A DNA stretch of 64,000 bases from positions 1-64,000 of the forward strand of contig CAVGBO010000045.1 of the NCBI GenBank assembly GCA_963627465.1, in the 5' to 3' direction. Position numbers and translations under genes: made by a program. Shown here piece by piece: positions 34,734-42,824 of this stretch. Under the pieces are notes generated by a model. That model saw only the letters and a program-made list of their open reading frames with translations. It had not been told where the DNA came from and ran no database searches. Within the stretch, counting starts at the first letter, position 1. Each line of letters starts with the position of its first letter. Source of the DNA: CAKUFA01 sp963627465 (GTDB taxonomy: Bacteria > Bacillota > Clostridia > Christensenellales > Aristaeellaceae).

Positions 34734-36155
34734 TTACACCTCGTCAAACACAACGTCTTCCCCGTGGAGATAGGCCTTGACCTTTTCTTCAATGGGGTCG
34801 TACAGGTCAGGCTTTACGCCCAGGTACTTGCAGGCTTCGTACACCACCGGCACCACATCCCCATGGATGGCAGCCACGTGATGAATGTAGGGGCCTTCCA
34901 CCACCTTGGCCTCCAGCCGCTTCAGGTTGGCAACCTCCACCCACACATAGGTGCCCCGGGTCCAGGGGCCGTCAATGCCCTTAGCATGACCCAGCAGGAT
35001 GGAATATTCACCGTCGTCCCCGTCAAAGCGGACAAGGCTCATGGGACCATGCTTCGCCTCGGCGGATACGGCACCGTTTTGCGGGAAGGCTACCGGCACG
35101 CAGATGCTGGGCTTTTCTTTCGCCACGGAAATGGGCCAGGGGCCGCAGTGCTGCAGCAGTTCCCCGTTATCGTTGTCCGGGTGACGCACGGTCCAGTCAG
35201 AGAACATGACCCGACGGGTATTCATGGAGGCAGCCTCGGCAATCAGCTGGGAAATAGCACCGTGGATATCCGTTTCGCACACCACGGGGATGCCTTCCTC
35301 GTTCAGCAGGGCATTGGCGGCGCAGGGCATGATGCCGATTTCGTCCTGCAGGGCGTTCCAACACTGAATGGCAATGGCGTTGCAGCCGTATTTCGTGGCA
35401 AGGCTCTTCATGGCCACCTTCAGGGCAGCCACGGAAGTGAGTCCTGCATCATCAATGCGGCAAGTCATGTTTTCCTTGCAGTAAGCCACCACCTTGGCCA
35501 CCTCTGTCCCTTCCTCACGCCACTTCTTCATCTCTGCATACAGTTCCGGCAGGGGAATGGGGGAAAGCTGAATGTTGAACTTCTCCAGCAGCTCCCCTTC
35601 GTTGCACATGGTGGACCAGAAGTCGAAGGGGCGGGGGCCGATCTGCAGAATCCGGGTGTGCCGGAAGGTACGCACCACGTTGCACACAGCCAGGAAGTCC
35701 TTGACACCCCGGGCAAACTCAGGGTCTTCCAGGTTGCAGTTGTTCATGTAGGTAAAGGGCACGTGGAAGCGGCGAAGCACCTTGCCGGTAGCGAATAGAC
35801 CGCACTGACTGTCACGCAGGCGCATGCCGTTTTCGTCCGGCCGCTCGTCCCGGGGACCCCACAGCAGCACCGGCACGTTCAGTGCCTTGGCCAGGCGGGC
35901 GCATTCGTATTCCGTGCCGAAGTTGCAGTGAGCCAGAAACAAACCGTCCACCTTTTCCGCCCGGAACTTGGCGATGATCTTTTCCAGTCCGGCATCATCG
36001 TACAGCAGACCTTCCTCATTCACATCGTCAATGTCCACAAAGTTCACATCCAGCTCCTTCAGCCGCTGCGCCGTCAGGTTGCGGAAGACGACGGCTGCAG
36101 GGGCGCTGAAGATGGCACGGCGGGTAGGGGCAAAACCAAGCTTGATCGCGTTCAT
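34734..36155 (-). CDS. L-fucose/L-arabinose isomerase family protein
   Basis: A 473-residue protein with the two-domain layout of the FucI/AraA superfamily. The N-terminal part has GLFLAHCNFGTEYECARLAK and VPVLLWGPRDERPDENG. The C-terminal part has a metal/substrate region with NAIAIQCWNALQDEIGIMPC, VVCETDIHGAISQLIA (probable metal-binding glutamate, aspartate and histidine) and, further on, VEGPYIHHVAAIHGD. Such enzymes convert aldoses to ketoses using manganese. Specificity cannot be read, but kinase and transketolase partners suggest a five-carbon sugar. It follows GH78 by about 20 bases behind AGGAG. Confidence 0.85.
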   Translation of the reverse strand: MNAIKLGFAPTRRAIFSAPAAVVFRNLTAQRLKELDVNFVDIDDVNEEGLLYDDAGLEKIIAKFRAEKVDGLFLAHCNFGTEYECARLAKALNVPVLLWGPRDERPDENGMRLRDSQCGLFATGKVLRRFHVPFTYMNNCNLEDPEFARGVKDFLAVCNVVRTFRHTRILQIGPRPFDFWSTMCNEGELLEKFNIQLSPIPLPELYAEMKKWREEGTEVAKVVAYCKENMTCRIDDAGLTSVAALKVAMKSLATKYGCNAIAIQCWNALQDEIGIMPCAANALLNEEGIPVVCETDIHGAISQLIAEAASMNTRRVMFSDWTVRHPDNDNGELLQHCGPWPISVAKEKPSICVPVAFPQNGAVSAEAKHGPMSLVRFDGDDGEYSILLGHAKGIDGPWTRGTYVWVEVANLKRLEAKVVEGPYIHHVAAIHGDVVPVVYEACKYLGVKPDLYDPIEEKVKAYLHGEDVVFDEV

Positions 36156-36174
36156 GATGTTCTATCTCCTGTTA

Positions 36175-38922
36175 TCAAAGGTCGTAGTGGACAGGAATCT
36201 TCTTCAGTGCATCTTCCAGCGCCTGAATGTCCTCATCCGTCACTTCGGAGAAGGGGGAGGAAAGCAGCTGGCGCAGGGAGTGCATTTCATACTGGAAGGC
36301 AACGCCGCGGAGGGCACGGGGGAACTTCTCCTGCAGCACCTGTCGGGTGGGCTCGTACTGTACCAAGGCACTCAGGGGTGCATCCAACGTGTAGCATGCC
36401 CTGGGCATGGTAACAGATGCATGATGATCTCCGGGCATCAGGCGGGTGGAGGAACCGTCCGGCAGCTTCAGCAAGGCTTCGCAGCCGAAGGGTACATGCA
36501 CATCCAGCGACCAGACATCCCCGTCCCACGTCCAGGCAGTGCGCCATGTGCCGCAGGGGGAAACATAGGACGCCTTGCAGCCCCTTACACGGGGATCCGG
36601 CAGAGGTGCGATTTCCATGAACCGTCCGCCGGGATGATCTGCCTGAATACCGGCCATGGAGCGGTACATCCAGGCGGCAATGGAGCCGTAGGCGTAGTGG
36701 TTCAGGGAATTCATGCCGTCCTTGTTCATGCTGCCGTCCGGCTCAATGGAGTTCCACCGCTCCCAAATGGTGGTGGCACCGTTTTCAACCTCGTACAGCC
36801 AGCCGGGGTACGTCCGGCGCAGCAGCAGGGTGTAGGCCAAGTCCACCCGTCCGCTGTCGCACAGGACAGGCAGCAGCCAGGGGGTGCCTACAAAGCCGGT
36901 TCGCAGCTGGAAGCCGTTTTCTTCAATGAGCTTGACCAGCATGCGTTGGGTCTTTTCCTTGGCATGGTCAGGCACAAGCCCCATGCCCAGTGCCATGACG
37001 CAGGCGGTTTGGGTTTCGATGGCAATGCGCCCGGCAGGGGTGAAATATTCAGCCTGGAAGGCTTCCCGAATGTGCTGGGAGAGGCTTTCGTACTTGGCGG
37101 CATCCTCGGCCATGCCCAGGACTTTAGCAGCCTTGGCCGTCAGGCTGGCGGAATAGTAATAACAAGCGGTGGCCACATAAATCCGGTCGGTGCCGCCGTA
37201 AACGCTGTCGCCGTCCAGGGCAAGCCAGTCGCCCAGCTGAGCATTGCCTGCCCAGATGTAGCCGCAGTGATGACGCTCGTTTTCCCGGGCAATCCAGTCC
37301 ACCCAGTCCTTCATGGTGGGGTATTCCTGCTTCAGCAGAGCCTTGTCTCCATAGTGGAGGTACAGCTGCCAGGGAATGACGCAGGCCGCATCCCCCCAGG
37401 CGGCGACGCCGTTCAGCTCGTACTTGCACATAGGCACCACGCAGGGAACACTGCCGTTCAGCAGCTTCTGCTCACAGCGGAGATCCTCCATGAATTTGCG
37501 GAGGAAGCTTGCTGCATCCTCGTGATAGCAGGCCGTGTCGCAGAAGATCTGAATATCCCCTGTCCAGCCCATGCGCTCGTCCCGCTGGGGGCAGTCGGTG
37601 GGAATGTCCAGGAAGTTGCTCTTCAGGCTCCACTTGCTGTTGAGATACAGCCGGTTCAGCAGGGGATCGCTGGTCTCCAGCGTGCCGGTTTCCTCAATGT
37701 CGGAATACACGGCGCAGCCCACAAATTTGCTGGGATCCAGCTTGCCCACCCAGCCTTCCACCTTCACGTAGCGGAAGCCAAAGTAGGTAAAGTGGGGCTG
37801 CACAAACCGGGGCGTACCATCGGAAATATAGCGGAAAATGCACTTGGCGGTGCGCAGATTATCCCGGTAAATGGTGCCGTTCAGTACATGCTCCCCGTAC
37901 AGCAGGCGGATTTCCGTGCCCTTGGGGGCATCGCACCAGAAGCCGCACCAGCCGGCAAAGTTCTGCCCCATATCCAGCACGGTGTCATCCGTTGCCAGCA
38001 CCGTGGGGGTGAAATGCTCATGCACCAGAATTTCCGGGTTGCTTCTAGGCTGCAGAGGAACGGCAGGGGCGGAAGTCAGCAGGGCAGCTTCCGGCTCGCC
38101 GGCAGGCTGATTGGGATCCTGGGTTTCGCCGTCGTAAATGCTCTCCGTCAGCACCGTGCTGCGTGTGACCTGCCAGCTTTCATCCGTGCCGATGATCTCT
38201 TCCCGACCGTCGGCATACTTCAGGTGAAGCTCTGCCAGCAGTTTATACTCCGTGCCGTAGTGGGGGGTGGAACGCTTCAGGCCGTAGTTGCCCATGTACC
38301 AGCCTTCGCCCAGCATCACATCAAACACGTTGTCCCCGATCTCCGGCTGAAGCTCCAGGGTTTGGTACATGATGCGGCTGTCATAGGCATGGAAGCCGGG
38401 ACGCAGCACTTCCTCACCGATGACCTTGCCGTTCAGGCTGGGCTCAAACAGTCCCAGACCTACGATGTAGCACCGTGCCCATACCGGCTTTTCGGTCACA
38501 TGGAAGGTCTTGCGGAATACAGGACGAACCTCCCGCCCGAAGGGGGACGTTACCCATGCTGCTTGCCAGGGCTCGTCCTTTCCCTTGGGGGTCTCGAACC
38601 AGCTCCATTCGCTGGTGGCCTGCTCCTCAGCATCGGTCAATACCGTGACCCGCCAGTAATACCGGGTTCTTGGCACAAGCTCCATAGGCAGCGTCCAGCC
38701 GGCACTGTCCATGCCTTCCAGCAGCTCCGTGCCCTGCCAGCGGCTGACCACCATGCCGGAATCGTACACCGGCGCACCGTCCGGGGCAAGGGCAACCTCC
38801 ACACGGGAGGCAGCCTGCTTCTGTCCTTGGCTTTCTTCCACACGCCAGCTAAGCAGTGCCTGGTCAAAGTCAAATCCCAAAGGATGCGCTTCGTGACAAG
38901 TTTTCATGCCTGTGATTTTCAT
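36175..38922 (-). CDS. GH78 family alpha-L-rhamnosidase
   Basis: A protein of about 915 residues with the GH78 layout. An N-terminal Bac_rhamnosid_N region (YYWRVTVLTDAEEQATSEWSWF precedes it) is followed by beta-sandwich domains and the catalytic (alpha/alpha)6 barrel with IPTDCPQRDERMGWTGD, which holds the catalytic acid region, and ATTIWERWNSIEPDG. The C-terminal beta-sandwich includes VSPCGTWRTAWTW. These enzymes remove terminal L-rhamnose from plant glycosides and rhamnogalacturonans. A further 70 residues at the C-terminus are acidic/helical and unusual. No signal peptide is seen, so small imported glycosides are the likely substrate. The ATG at 38922 fits the GGAGGG ribosome site better than the one at 38928. 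Confidence 0.92.
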   Translation of the reverse strand: MKITGMKTCHEAHPLGFDFDQALLSWRVEESQGQKQAASRVEVALAPDGAPVYDSGMVVSRWQGTELLEGMDSAGWTLPMELVPRTRYYWRVTVLTDAEEQATSEWSWFETPKGKDEPWQAAWVTSPFGREVRPVFRKTFHVTEKPVWARCYIVGLGLFEPSLNGKVIGEEVLRPGFHAYDSRIMYQTLELQPEIGDNVFDVMLGEGWYMGNYGLKRSTPHYGTEYKLLAELHLKYADGREEIIGTDESWQVTRSTVLTESIYDGETQDPNQPAGEPEAALLTSAPAVPLQPRSNPEILVHEHFTPTVLATDDTVLDMGQNFAGWCGFWCDAPKGTEIRLLYGEHVLNGTIYRDNLRTAKCIFRYISDGTPRFVQPHFTYFGFRYVKVEGWVGKLDPSKFVGCAVYSDIEETGTLETSDPLLNRLYLNSKWSLKSNFLDIPTDCPQRDERMGWTGDIQIFCDTACYHEDAASFLRKFMEDLRCEQKLLNGSVPCVVPMCKYELNGVAAWGDAACVIPWQLYLHYGDKALLKQEYPTMKDWVDWIARENERHHCGYIWAGNAQLGDWLALDGDSVYGGTDRIYVATACYYYSASLTAKAAKVLGMAEDAAKYESLSQHIREAFQAEYFTPAGRIAIETQTACVMALGMGLVPDHAKEKTQRMLVKLIEENGFQLRTGFVGTPWLLPVLCDSGRVDLAYTLLLRRTYPGWLYEVENGATTIWERWNSIEPDGSMNKDGMNSLNHYAYGSIAAWMYRSMAGIQADHPGGRFMEIAPLPDPRVRGCKASYVSPCGTWRTAWTWDGDVWSLDVHVPFGCEALLKLPDGSSTRLMPGDHHASVTMPRACYTLDAPLSALVQYEPTRQVLQEKFPRALRGVAFQYEMHSLRQLLSSPFSEVTDEDIQALEDALKKIPVHYDL

Positions 38923-38944
38923 GCTCATTTCCCTCCTTCAGCGG

Positions 38945-39868
38945 TCAGCGTTCCGGGTGACGGCTGTGAAACAACGCCAGTTTGGCGTACATATCCTCAA
39001 GAATCAGGCGGCTGTCCACATGCTTGTATACACGAATGGGACGGTTGCCGGGGCAATCCTGCACGTAGCAGCCATCGGGCTGAACGTGGGGTGCACTGAT
39101 CCATTCATAATCAAACCGATGCTCGTAGAGAATCAGCCCCACTGCCGGGCTGTCCCCCAGCACCCAGGTTTCACCGGTGCGGAAATCGCTGGCGGCAGGT
39201 TCAGGCTCGTGGGCGTGGTCGTTCAGCTGATCACACAGGTAGGCACCAATGGCACCGCAGGGACGTACCCGGTATTCCAGTTCAGCCAGGGACACGGCCA
39301 TCATTTCATACACGTTCTTCGGCACCTGCCACACCGGCACCTTGGAGCGGAACACCACATTGGCAGCGGTTACGTCATTGCCCATGTTGAATTCAGATCC
39401 GCCCTGGGGATAGGGGGCACCGCCGATCCAGATGACCGTCAGCCGGGAAGCAATGCGGGGTTCCATCAGCAGGGCAGAGGCCATGTCGGTCAGGGGTCCC
39501 AGGAAGGTGACAAACAGGGGACGGGGATCATCCTTCATGGCTTCCTGAATGATCAGCCGTGCGCCTTCGGAATCCACGGGGGTATTCTTGTCCGGCAGGG
39601 CGTGGGGTGCACCGTGGAAGATCATACCCTCTTTAGGAAACTGCATCTTGTCAAAGATGGTTTCCAGCTCGTGGTAGCTCCGCTCCATGGCATCCGGCAC
39701 CCGAGTGCCGAAGTGAGCACCAATGAAGCCCCGATTATCCAGCTTGGGGGACAGCAGAGTCTGCACCACGCAAAATTGGTCGTCTGCCTCGTTCTTGGCA
39801 TCCGTGTCCGTAATCACACGGACAATCTTGCTCTCGGGCACGTGGAACTGGTAGTCGTTGTAGATCAT
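38945..39868 (-). CDS. Nucleoside hydrolase (IUNH) family protein
   Basis: A 307-residue protein with the inosine-uridine nucleoside hydrolase signature near the N-terminus, VRVITDTDAKNEADDQF, where the family's calcium-binding aspartate cluster sits. LFVTFLGPLTDMASALL, VIWIGGAPYPQGG and EFNMGNDVTAANVVF follow. Classical members cut the N-glycosidic bond of ribonucleosides. Here it lies between two glycosidases in a sugar operon with no purine genes, so it may act on an O- or N-linked pentofuranoside such as an apioside or riboside. That is inference; the motif DTDAKNEADDQ differs from the classical DxDxGxDD. Confidence 0.82.
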   Translation of the reverse strand: MIYNDYQFHVPESKIVRVITDTDAKNEADDQFCVVQTLLSPKLDNRGFIGAHFGTRVPDAMERSYHELETIFDKMQFPKEGMIFHGAPHALPDKNTPVDSEGARLIIQEAMKDDPRPLFVTFLGPLTDMASALLMEPRIASRLTVIWIGGAPYPQGGSEFNMGNDVTAANVVFRSKVPVWQVPKNVYEMMAVSLAELEYRVRPCGAIGAYLCDQLNDHAHEPEPAASDFRTGETWVLGDSPAVGLILYEHRFDYEWISAPHVQPDGCYVQDCPGNRPIRVYKHVDSRLILEDMYAKLALFHSRHPER

Positions 39869-39925
39869 GTCGCTTGCCTTTCTCCTGCATGATGCAGGGT
39901 CATTACCGTAACAGCCTGAAGCTGC

Positions 39926-41176
39926 TTAAACCAATCCTGTTTCCTTCGCCATGGACAGTGCCAGTACATTCCAGTTGATGAAGCCTCCGTTCATTACCGG
40001 CTCTCCCGTTTCCGGGTTGTAATACTCGTGGAGGCAGCCGTGCTGCAGCAGATCCTGCCCCAGCAGGTGGATGGAGCGAGCGGCAATGTCCTGCGCCTCC
40101 TGATGATAGCCGTATCTTTCCAGCCCCATGCACACAATGTAGTTAGCAATCAGCCAAATGGGTCCCAACCAGTTGGAGGGGTTGTTGGTGGCAGATAGGT
40201 CGTACATTTTTTCATTGCGGGCAAGGGTACGGATACCGAAGGGGGAAGCGAAGGTTTCCTCATCTACCGCCCAGCAGCGCATTTTTTCTGCTTGCTCCTG
40301 GGTGGCAATCCCTGCATACAGGGGGATGAAACCGCTCCACACCCGAATGCGTATGGGAATGGTTTTCCAGAATACCCCCAACCCCTTGTGGAACCAATCG
40401 TAGGGACGGGTATGAATATCCACGTCCACGGAATAGAAGAATCCGTCCCGGGGATCCCAACATTCCGACTGAATGCTTTCCATCAGTGCCTGCCGCTTGG
40501 CTGTATACCGTGCTGCTTCCTCCGGCATCTGCCACAGGGTGTGCAGCTTCTCCAAGCTCTCCAATTCTCTGACCATAAAGGCGTTGAGGAAAATGTTGGC
40601 CGTGCTGTCCTGCGGACGGCCGAAGGAGGCAGGGTCGTTATCCATGCCGATCATAATGTCATCATGCCACACGTACAGACCGCTGCGCTGCTGAAAATAG
40701 GTGTCGTAGTACGCCATGTACCGGCGGAAACCATCGGCATATGGCTTGGCCCAGTCGGCACTGCCTTTTTTCTCGGAGACCAGCAGGGCTTGGCAGGCAA
40801 GGAAGGGCTTGTGCATATTCATCCGCACCCCTTCCCTGTGCTTCCGGTTCAGGTAAGTCTCTTCTCCTTTGCCGTCATCCACAATCATCATGGGGATATA
40901 TCCATCCGGCAGCTGATGGTCGAAGAAATTCTGTACATTGCCCATGGCATGCCGGAGGATTTTCTGCTGCATGGGCGCATCAAAATCGTCCCATAAGCTT
41001 AGCAACCCGTAAGCAGACCAGTAGGTATCCCAATCCCAGACGTTCCCGTGGTACACCGAGCCGGGATCAATGAAAGGATAGTGAATGAAGCTGTAGGGTT
41101 CCTTCAGCATATCCTTTGCGTGGGCAAGGATGTAGTCCTTCACACGGGCGTAGTCTGCCTGAAGTGCCTCGTTCAC
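39926..41176 (-). CDS. GH63/MGH1-like (alpha/alpha)6-barrel glycoside hydrolase
   Basis: A 416-residue single-domain protein resembling the glucosidase/trehalase-type (alpha/alpha)6 barrel. It has YHGNVWDWDTYWSAYGLL near the start, IMIGMDNDPASF in the middle with a likely catalytic acid, SNWLGPIWLIANYIV, and HEYYNPETGEPVMNGGFINWN near the C-terminus with the second carboxylate. Related families act on glucosides, mannosylglycerate or similar small glycosides. No signal peptide is seen. The start is a GTG behind GGAGGGG; the gene follows lacI with essentially no gap. Confidence 0.8.
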   Translation of the reverse strand: MNEALQADYARVKDYILAHAKDMLKEPYSFIHYPFIDPGSVYHGNVWDWDTYWSAYGLLSLWDDFDAPMQQKILRHAMGNVQNFFDHQLPDGYIPMMIVDDGKGEETYLNRKHREGVRMNMHKPFLACQALLVSEKKGSADWAKPYADGFRRYMAYYDTYFQQRSGLYVWHDDIMIGMDNDPASFGRPQDSTANIFLNAFMVRELESLEKLHTLWQMPEEAARYTAKRQALMESIQSECWDPRDGFFYSVDVDIHTRPYDWFHKGLGVFWKTIPIRIRVWSGFIPLYAGIATQEQAEKMRCWAVDEETFASPFGIRTLARNEKMYDLSATNNPSNWLGPIWLIANYIVCMGLERYGYHQEAQDIAARSIHLLGQDLLQHGCLHEYYNPETGEPVMNGGFINWNVLALSMAKETGLV

Positions 41177-41178
41177 CC

Positions 41179-42210
41179 TTACCCCTCCTTTTTCACGGCG
41201 GCAACGGAGTCCCGGTACACGGTGTTGACGGTGACACGAATCTGGTTATAGCCTTCCCTGGTTTCCGGCACCAGGCTGAGCAGAGTGCGAATGGCCGTCA
41301 TGGCCAGCTGACGGCGATAAACATGAATGGTGGTCAGCTGAGGGGTGCAGGCAAGGCACACGGAAGTGTCGTCCATGCCGATGACGGAAACATCCTCCGG
41401 CACTCGGTAGCCTGCCTCCCGCAGGGCACGCATACAGCCGATGGCCATTAAATCATTGGCGGCAAAGAAGGCGGTGGGCAGTGCGCCTTTGCTTGTTTCC
41501 AGCAGAACCTTCATATCCTGATAAGCCCCTTCGATGGAAGGGGATACCTTCCACAGCCGGGCATCATGGGTGGAAAGACCTAACCGGCGCAGGGCACTGT
41601 AGTAGCCGTTCAGCCGCTCTTCAATATTGCTGAAGGCAAAGCTGCTGGTAATGTGATCAATCCTTCGATGACCATGGTCGTACAGCAGCTTGACGGCCAG
41701 GTAGGCGGCACCTTCATTGTCCATCACCACGGAGTGGAAGGGCTCAAAGGCGCAGGCGTTGTCCAGCACCACCAGGGGGGCGTGGCAGGCAGAAAAGGCA
41801 GCCAGCTCCTCCTTCTGCATTTCCGTGCCCAGCAGGAGAATGCCGCAGCAATCCTCCCGGCAAATCTCCTGCACATGCTGAAGGTTTTCTCCGCCCCGGT
41901 AGGCGTTGATGTGGGTGACCATCAGTTCCATGCCGGCACGCTTGCATTCTTCCTGCACGCTCTCAATCAGCTCAGCAAAGAATACCGTATCCATCAGCAC
42001 CATGCCGCTGGAGCGATAGACCACCAGCCGCACATAATTCTTCCTGCCGGTGCTGTCCTCCTGATAGTGATACCCCATTTCCCGGGCAATGGTCAGGATT
42101 CGATCCGCCACCGCCTTGCTGACACCGGGCTTCCCGTTCAGCGCATTGCTTACCGTTGCCGGGGATACGTTGGCAATGGCTGCAATCTCTCTTACCTTAG
42201 GCTTCGCCAT
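41179..42210 (-). CDS. LacI family transcriptional regulator
   Basis: A 343-residue repressor with an N-terminal helix-turn-helix (VREIAAIANVSPATVSNALNG), a hinge around RILTIAREMGYHYQ and a periplasmic-binding-type sensor domain (FFAELIESVQEECKRAGMEL; FFAANDLMAIGCMRALREAG; VSVIGMDDTSV). It is the first gene of the glycoside operon, so it controls its own transcription as well as the enzymes. The inducer is probably a sugar from the pathway. The ATG at 42210 sits nine bases after AAAGGA; two ATG codons just upstream lie too close to it. Confidence 0.93.
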   Translation of the reverse strand: MAKPKVREIAAIANVSPATVSNALNGKPGVSKAVADRILTIAREMGYHYQEDSTGRKNYVRLVVYRSSGMVLMDTVFFAELIESVQEECKRAGMELMVTHINAYRGGENLQHVQEICREDCCGILLLGTEMQKEELAAFSACHAPLVVLDNACAFEPFHSVVMDNEGAAYLAVKLLYDHGHRRIDHITSSFAFSNIEERLNGYYSALRRLGLSTHDARLWKVSPSIEGAYQDMKVLLETSKGALPTAFFAANDLMAIGCMRALREAGYRVPEDVSVIGMDDTSVCLACTPQLTTIHVYRRQLAMTAIRTLLSLVPETREGYNQIRVTVNTVYRDSVAAVKKEG

Positions 42211-42246
42211 GTGCATCATTCCTTTTTCACGCTTTGCGTTGTTTAT

Positions 42247-42275
42247 ATTATACGAGTAAATTTGTTCAGTGTCAA
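42247..42275 (-). promoter_or_regulatory. Promoter of the LacI-led glycoside operon
   Basis: A perfect consensus on the minus strand: TTGACA (42275-42270), a 17-base spacer and TATAAT (42252-42247). Confidence 0.9.
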
Positions 42276-42299
42276 TGTAAATCGTTTATATTTGTTCAG
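42258..42299 (-). promoter_or_regulatory. Direct-repeat operator candidates
   Basis: On the minus strand CTGAACAAA occurs twice, at 42299-42291 upstream of the -35 and at 42269-42261 inside the spacer, 30 bases apart. A partly symmetric TAAA-TCG-TTTA element (plus-strand 42278-42288) lies between. These are plausible LacI-family binding sites. Confidence 0.5.
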
Positions 42300-42335
42300 C
42301 TTTTTGATTTATTAAGTTCCAATCAACGTGCATAG

Positions 42336-42366
42336 AAAAAACACAACCGTTTTGCACGATTGTGTT
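42336..42366 (-). terminator. Terminator after the small minus-strand frame
   Basis: Read on the minus strand AACACAATCG pairs with CGGTTGTGTT, followed by TTTTT. It supports transcription of the short frame upstream of it. Confidence 0.7.
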
Positions 42367-42381
42367 GATTGAAAAGAACCT

Positions 42382-42570
42382 TCAATGTTCCCAAATATCC
42401 GTAATGATGCCGCTCATTTCATCCGGAGATTTCCGCTCTTTCTCATCCATCCACAGCAGGGTCAGCTTCCATATGCCTGCCAGCTCGAAGTAGAATTCGT
42501 ACAGCTCGCTGACGGGTGCGGCAGCTACAGCCGCATCCAGGTCGATGTCCATGCCCCGATACTTGGTCAT
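42382..42570 (-). CDS. Small hypothetical protein or gene remnant
   Basis: A 62-codon frame with protein-like composition (ELYEFYFELAGIWKLTLLWM, then a charged tail ending DIWEH). A terminator follows 16 bases after its stop, but no clear ribosome site precedes either ATG (42570 or 42552). It could be a real small protein or the C-terminal remnant of a larger gene. I do not recognise it. It lies in a 614-base stretch (42211-42824) otherwise holding only promoter and terminator elements. Confidence 0.35.
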   Translation of the reverse strand: MTKYRGMDIDLDAAVAAAPVSELYEFYFELAGIWKLTLLWMDEKERKSPDEMSGIITDIWEH

Positions 42571-42626
42571 GAGTGCACGGATATCAATTTTCAGAGTATT
42601 GATTCATCTGGAACGGATGTGTTCGT

Positions 42627-42653
42627 AAAAATCACGGTTTGCACCGTGAAAAA
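42627..42653. terminator. Symmetric hairpin flanked by A and T runs
   Basis: CACGGT (42633-42638) pairs with ACCGTG (42643-42648) with AAAAA on both sides, so it can act as a terminator on either strand. No gene directly upstream is evident on the plus strand. Confidence 0.5.
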
Positions 42654-42765
42654 GCTGCTTCTCAGCAATTTATACTGCAAGCAAAAGTTTAAAGTGCATA
42701 GATATTCGCAAAATTGATTTCCGTGCGCCGAATGGCACAGATCAGGAAAAGTGTGACAGGACAGC

Positions 42766-42808
42766 AAAACACCCTGCCTCGGTGACAAATGTATCGAGAC
42801 AGGGTGTC
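42766..42808 (-). terminator. Terminator after trpS
   Basis: On the minus strand ACACCCTGTCTCG pairs with CGAGGCAGGGTGT and is followed by TTTT. It ends the tryptophan operon. Confidence 0.85.
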
Positions 42809-42824
42809 TGCTTTTCTCTGTCAA

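Noticed and set aside
35968..39099. A plus-strand open frame of over 1000 codons
   Set aside because: It is antisense to GH78 and the isomerase gene, which carry clear family motifs, ribosome sites and operon context.
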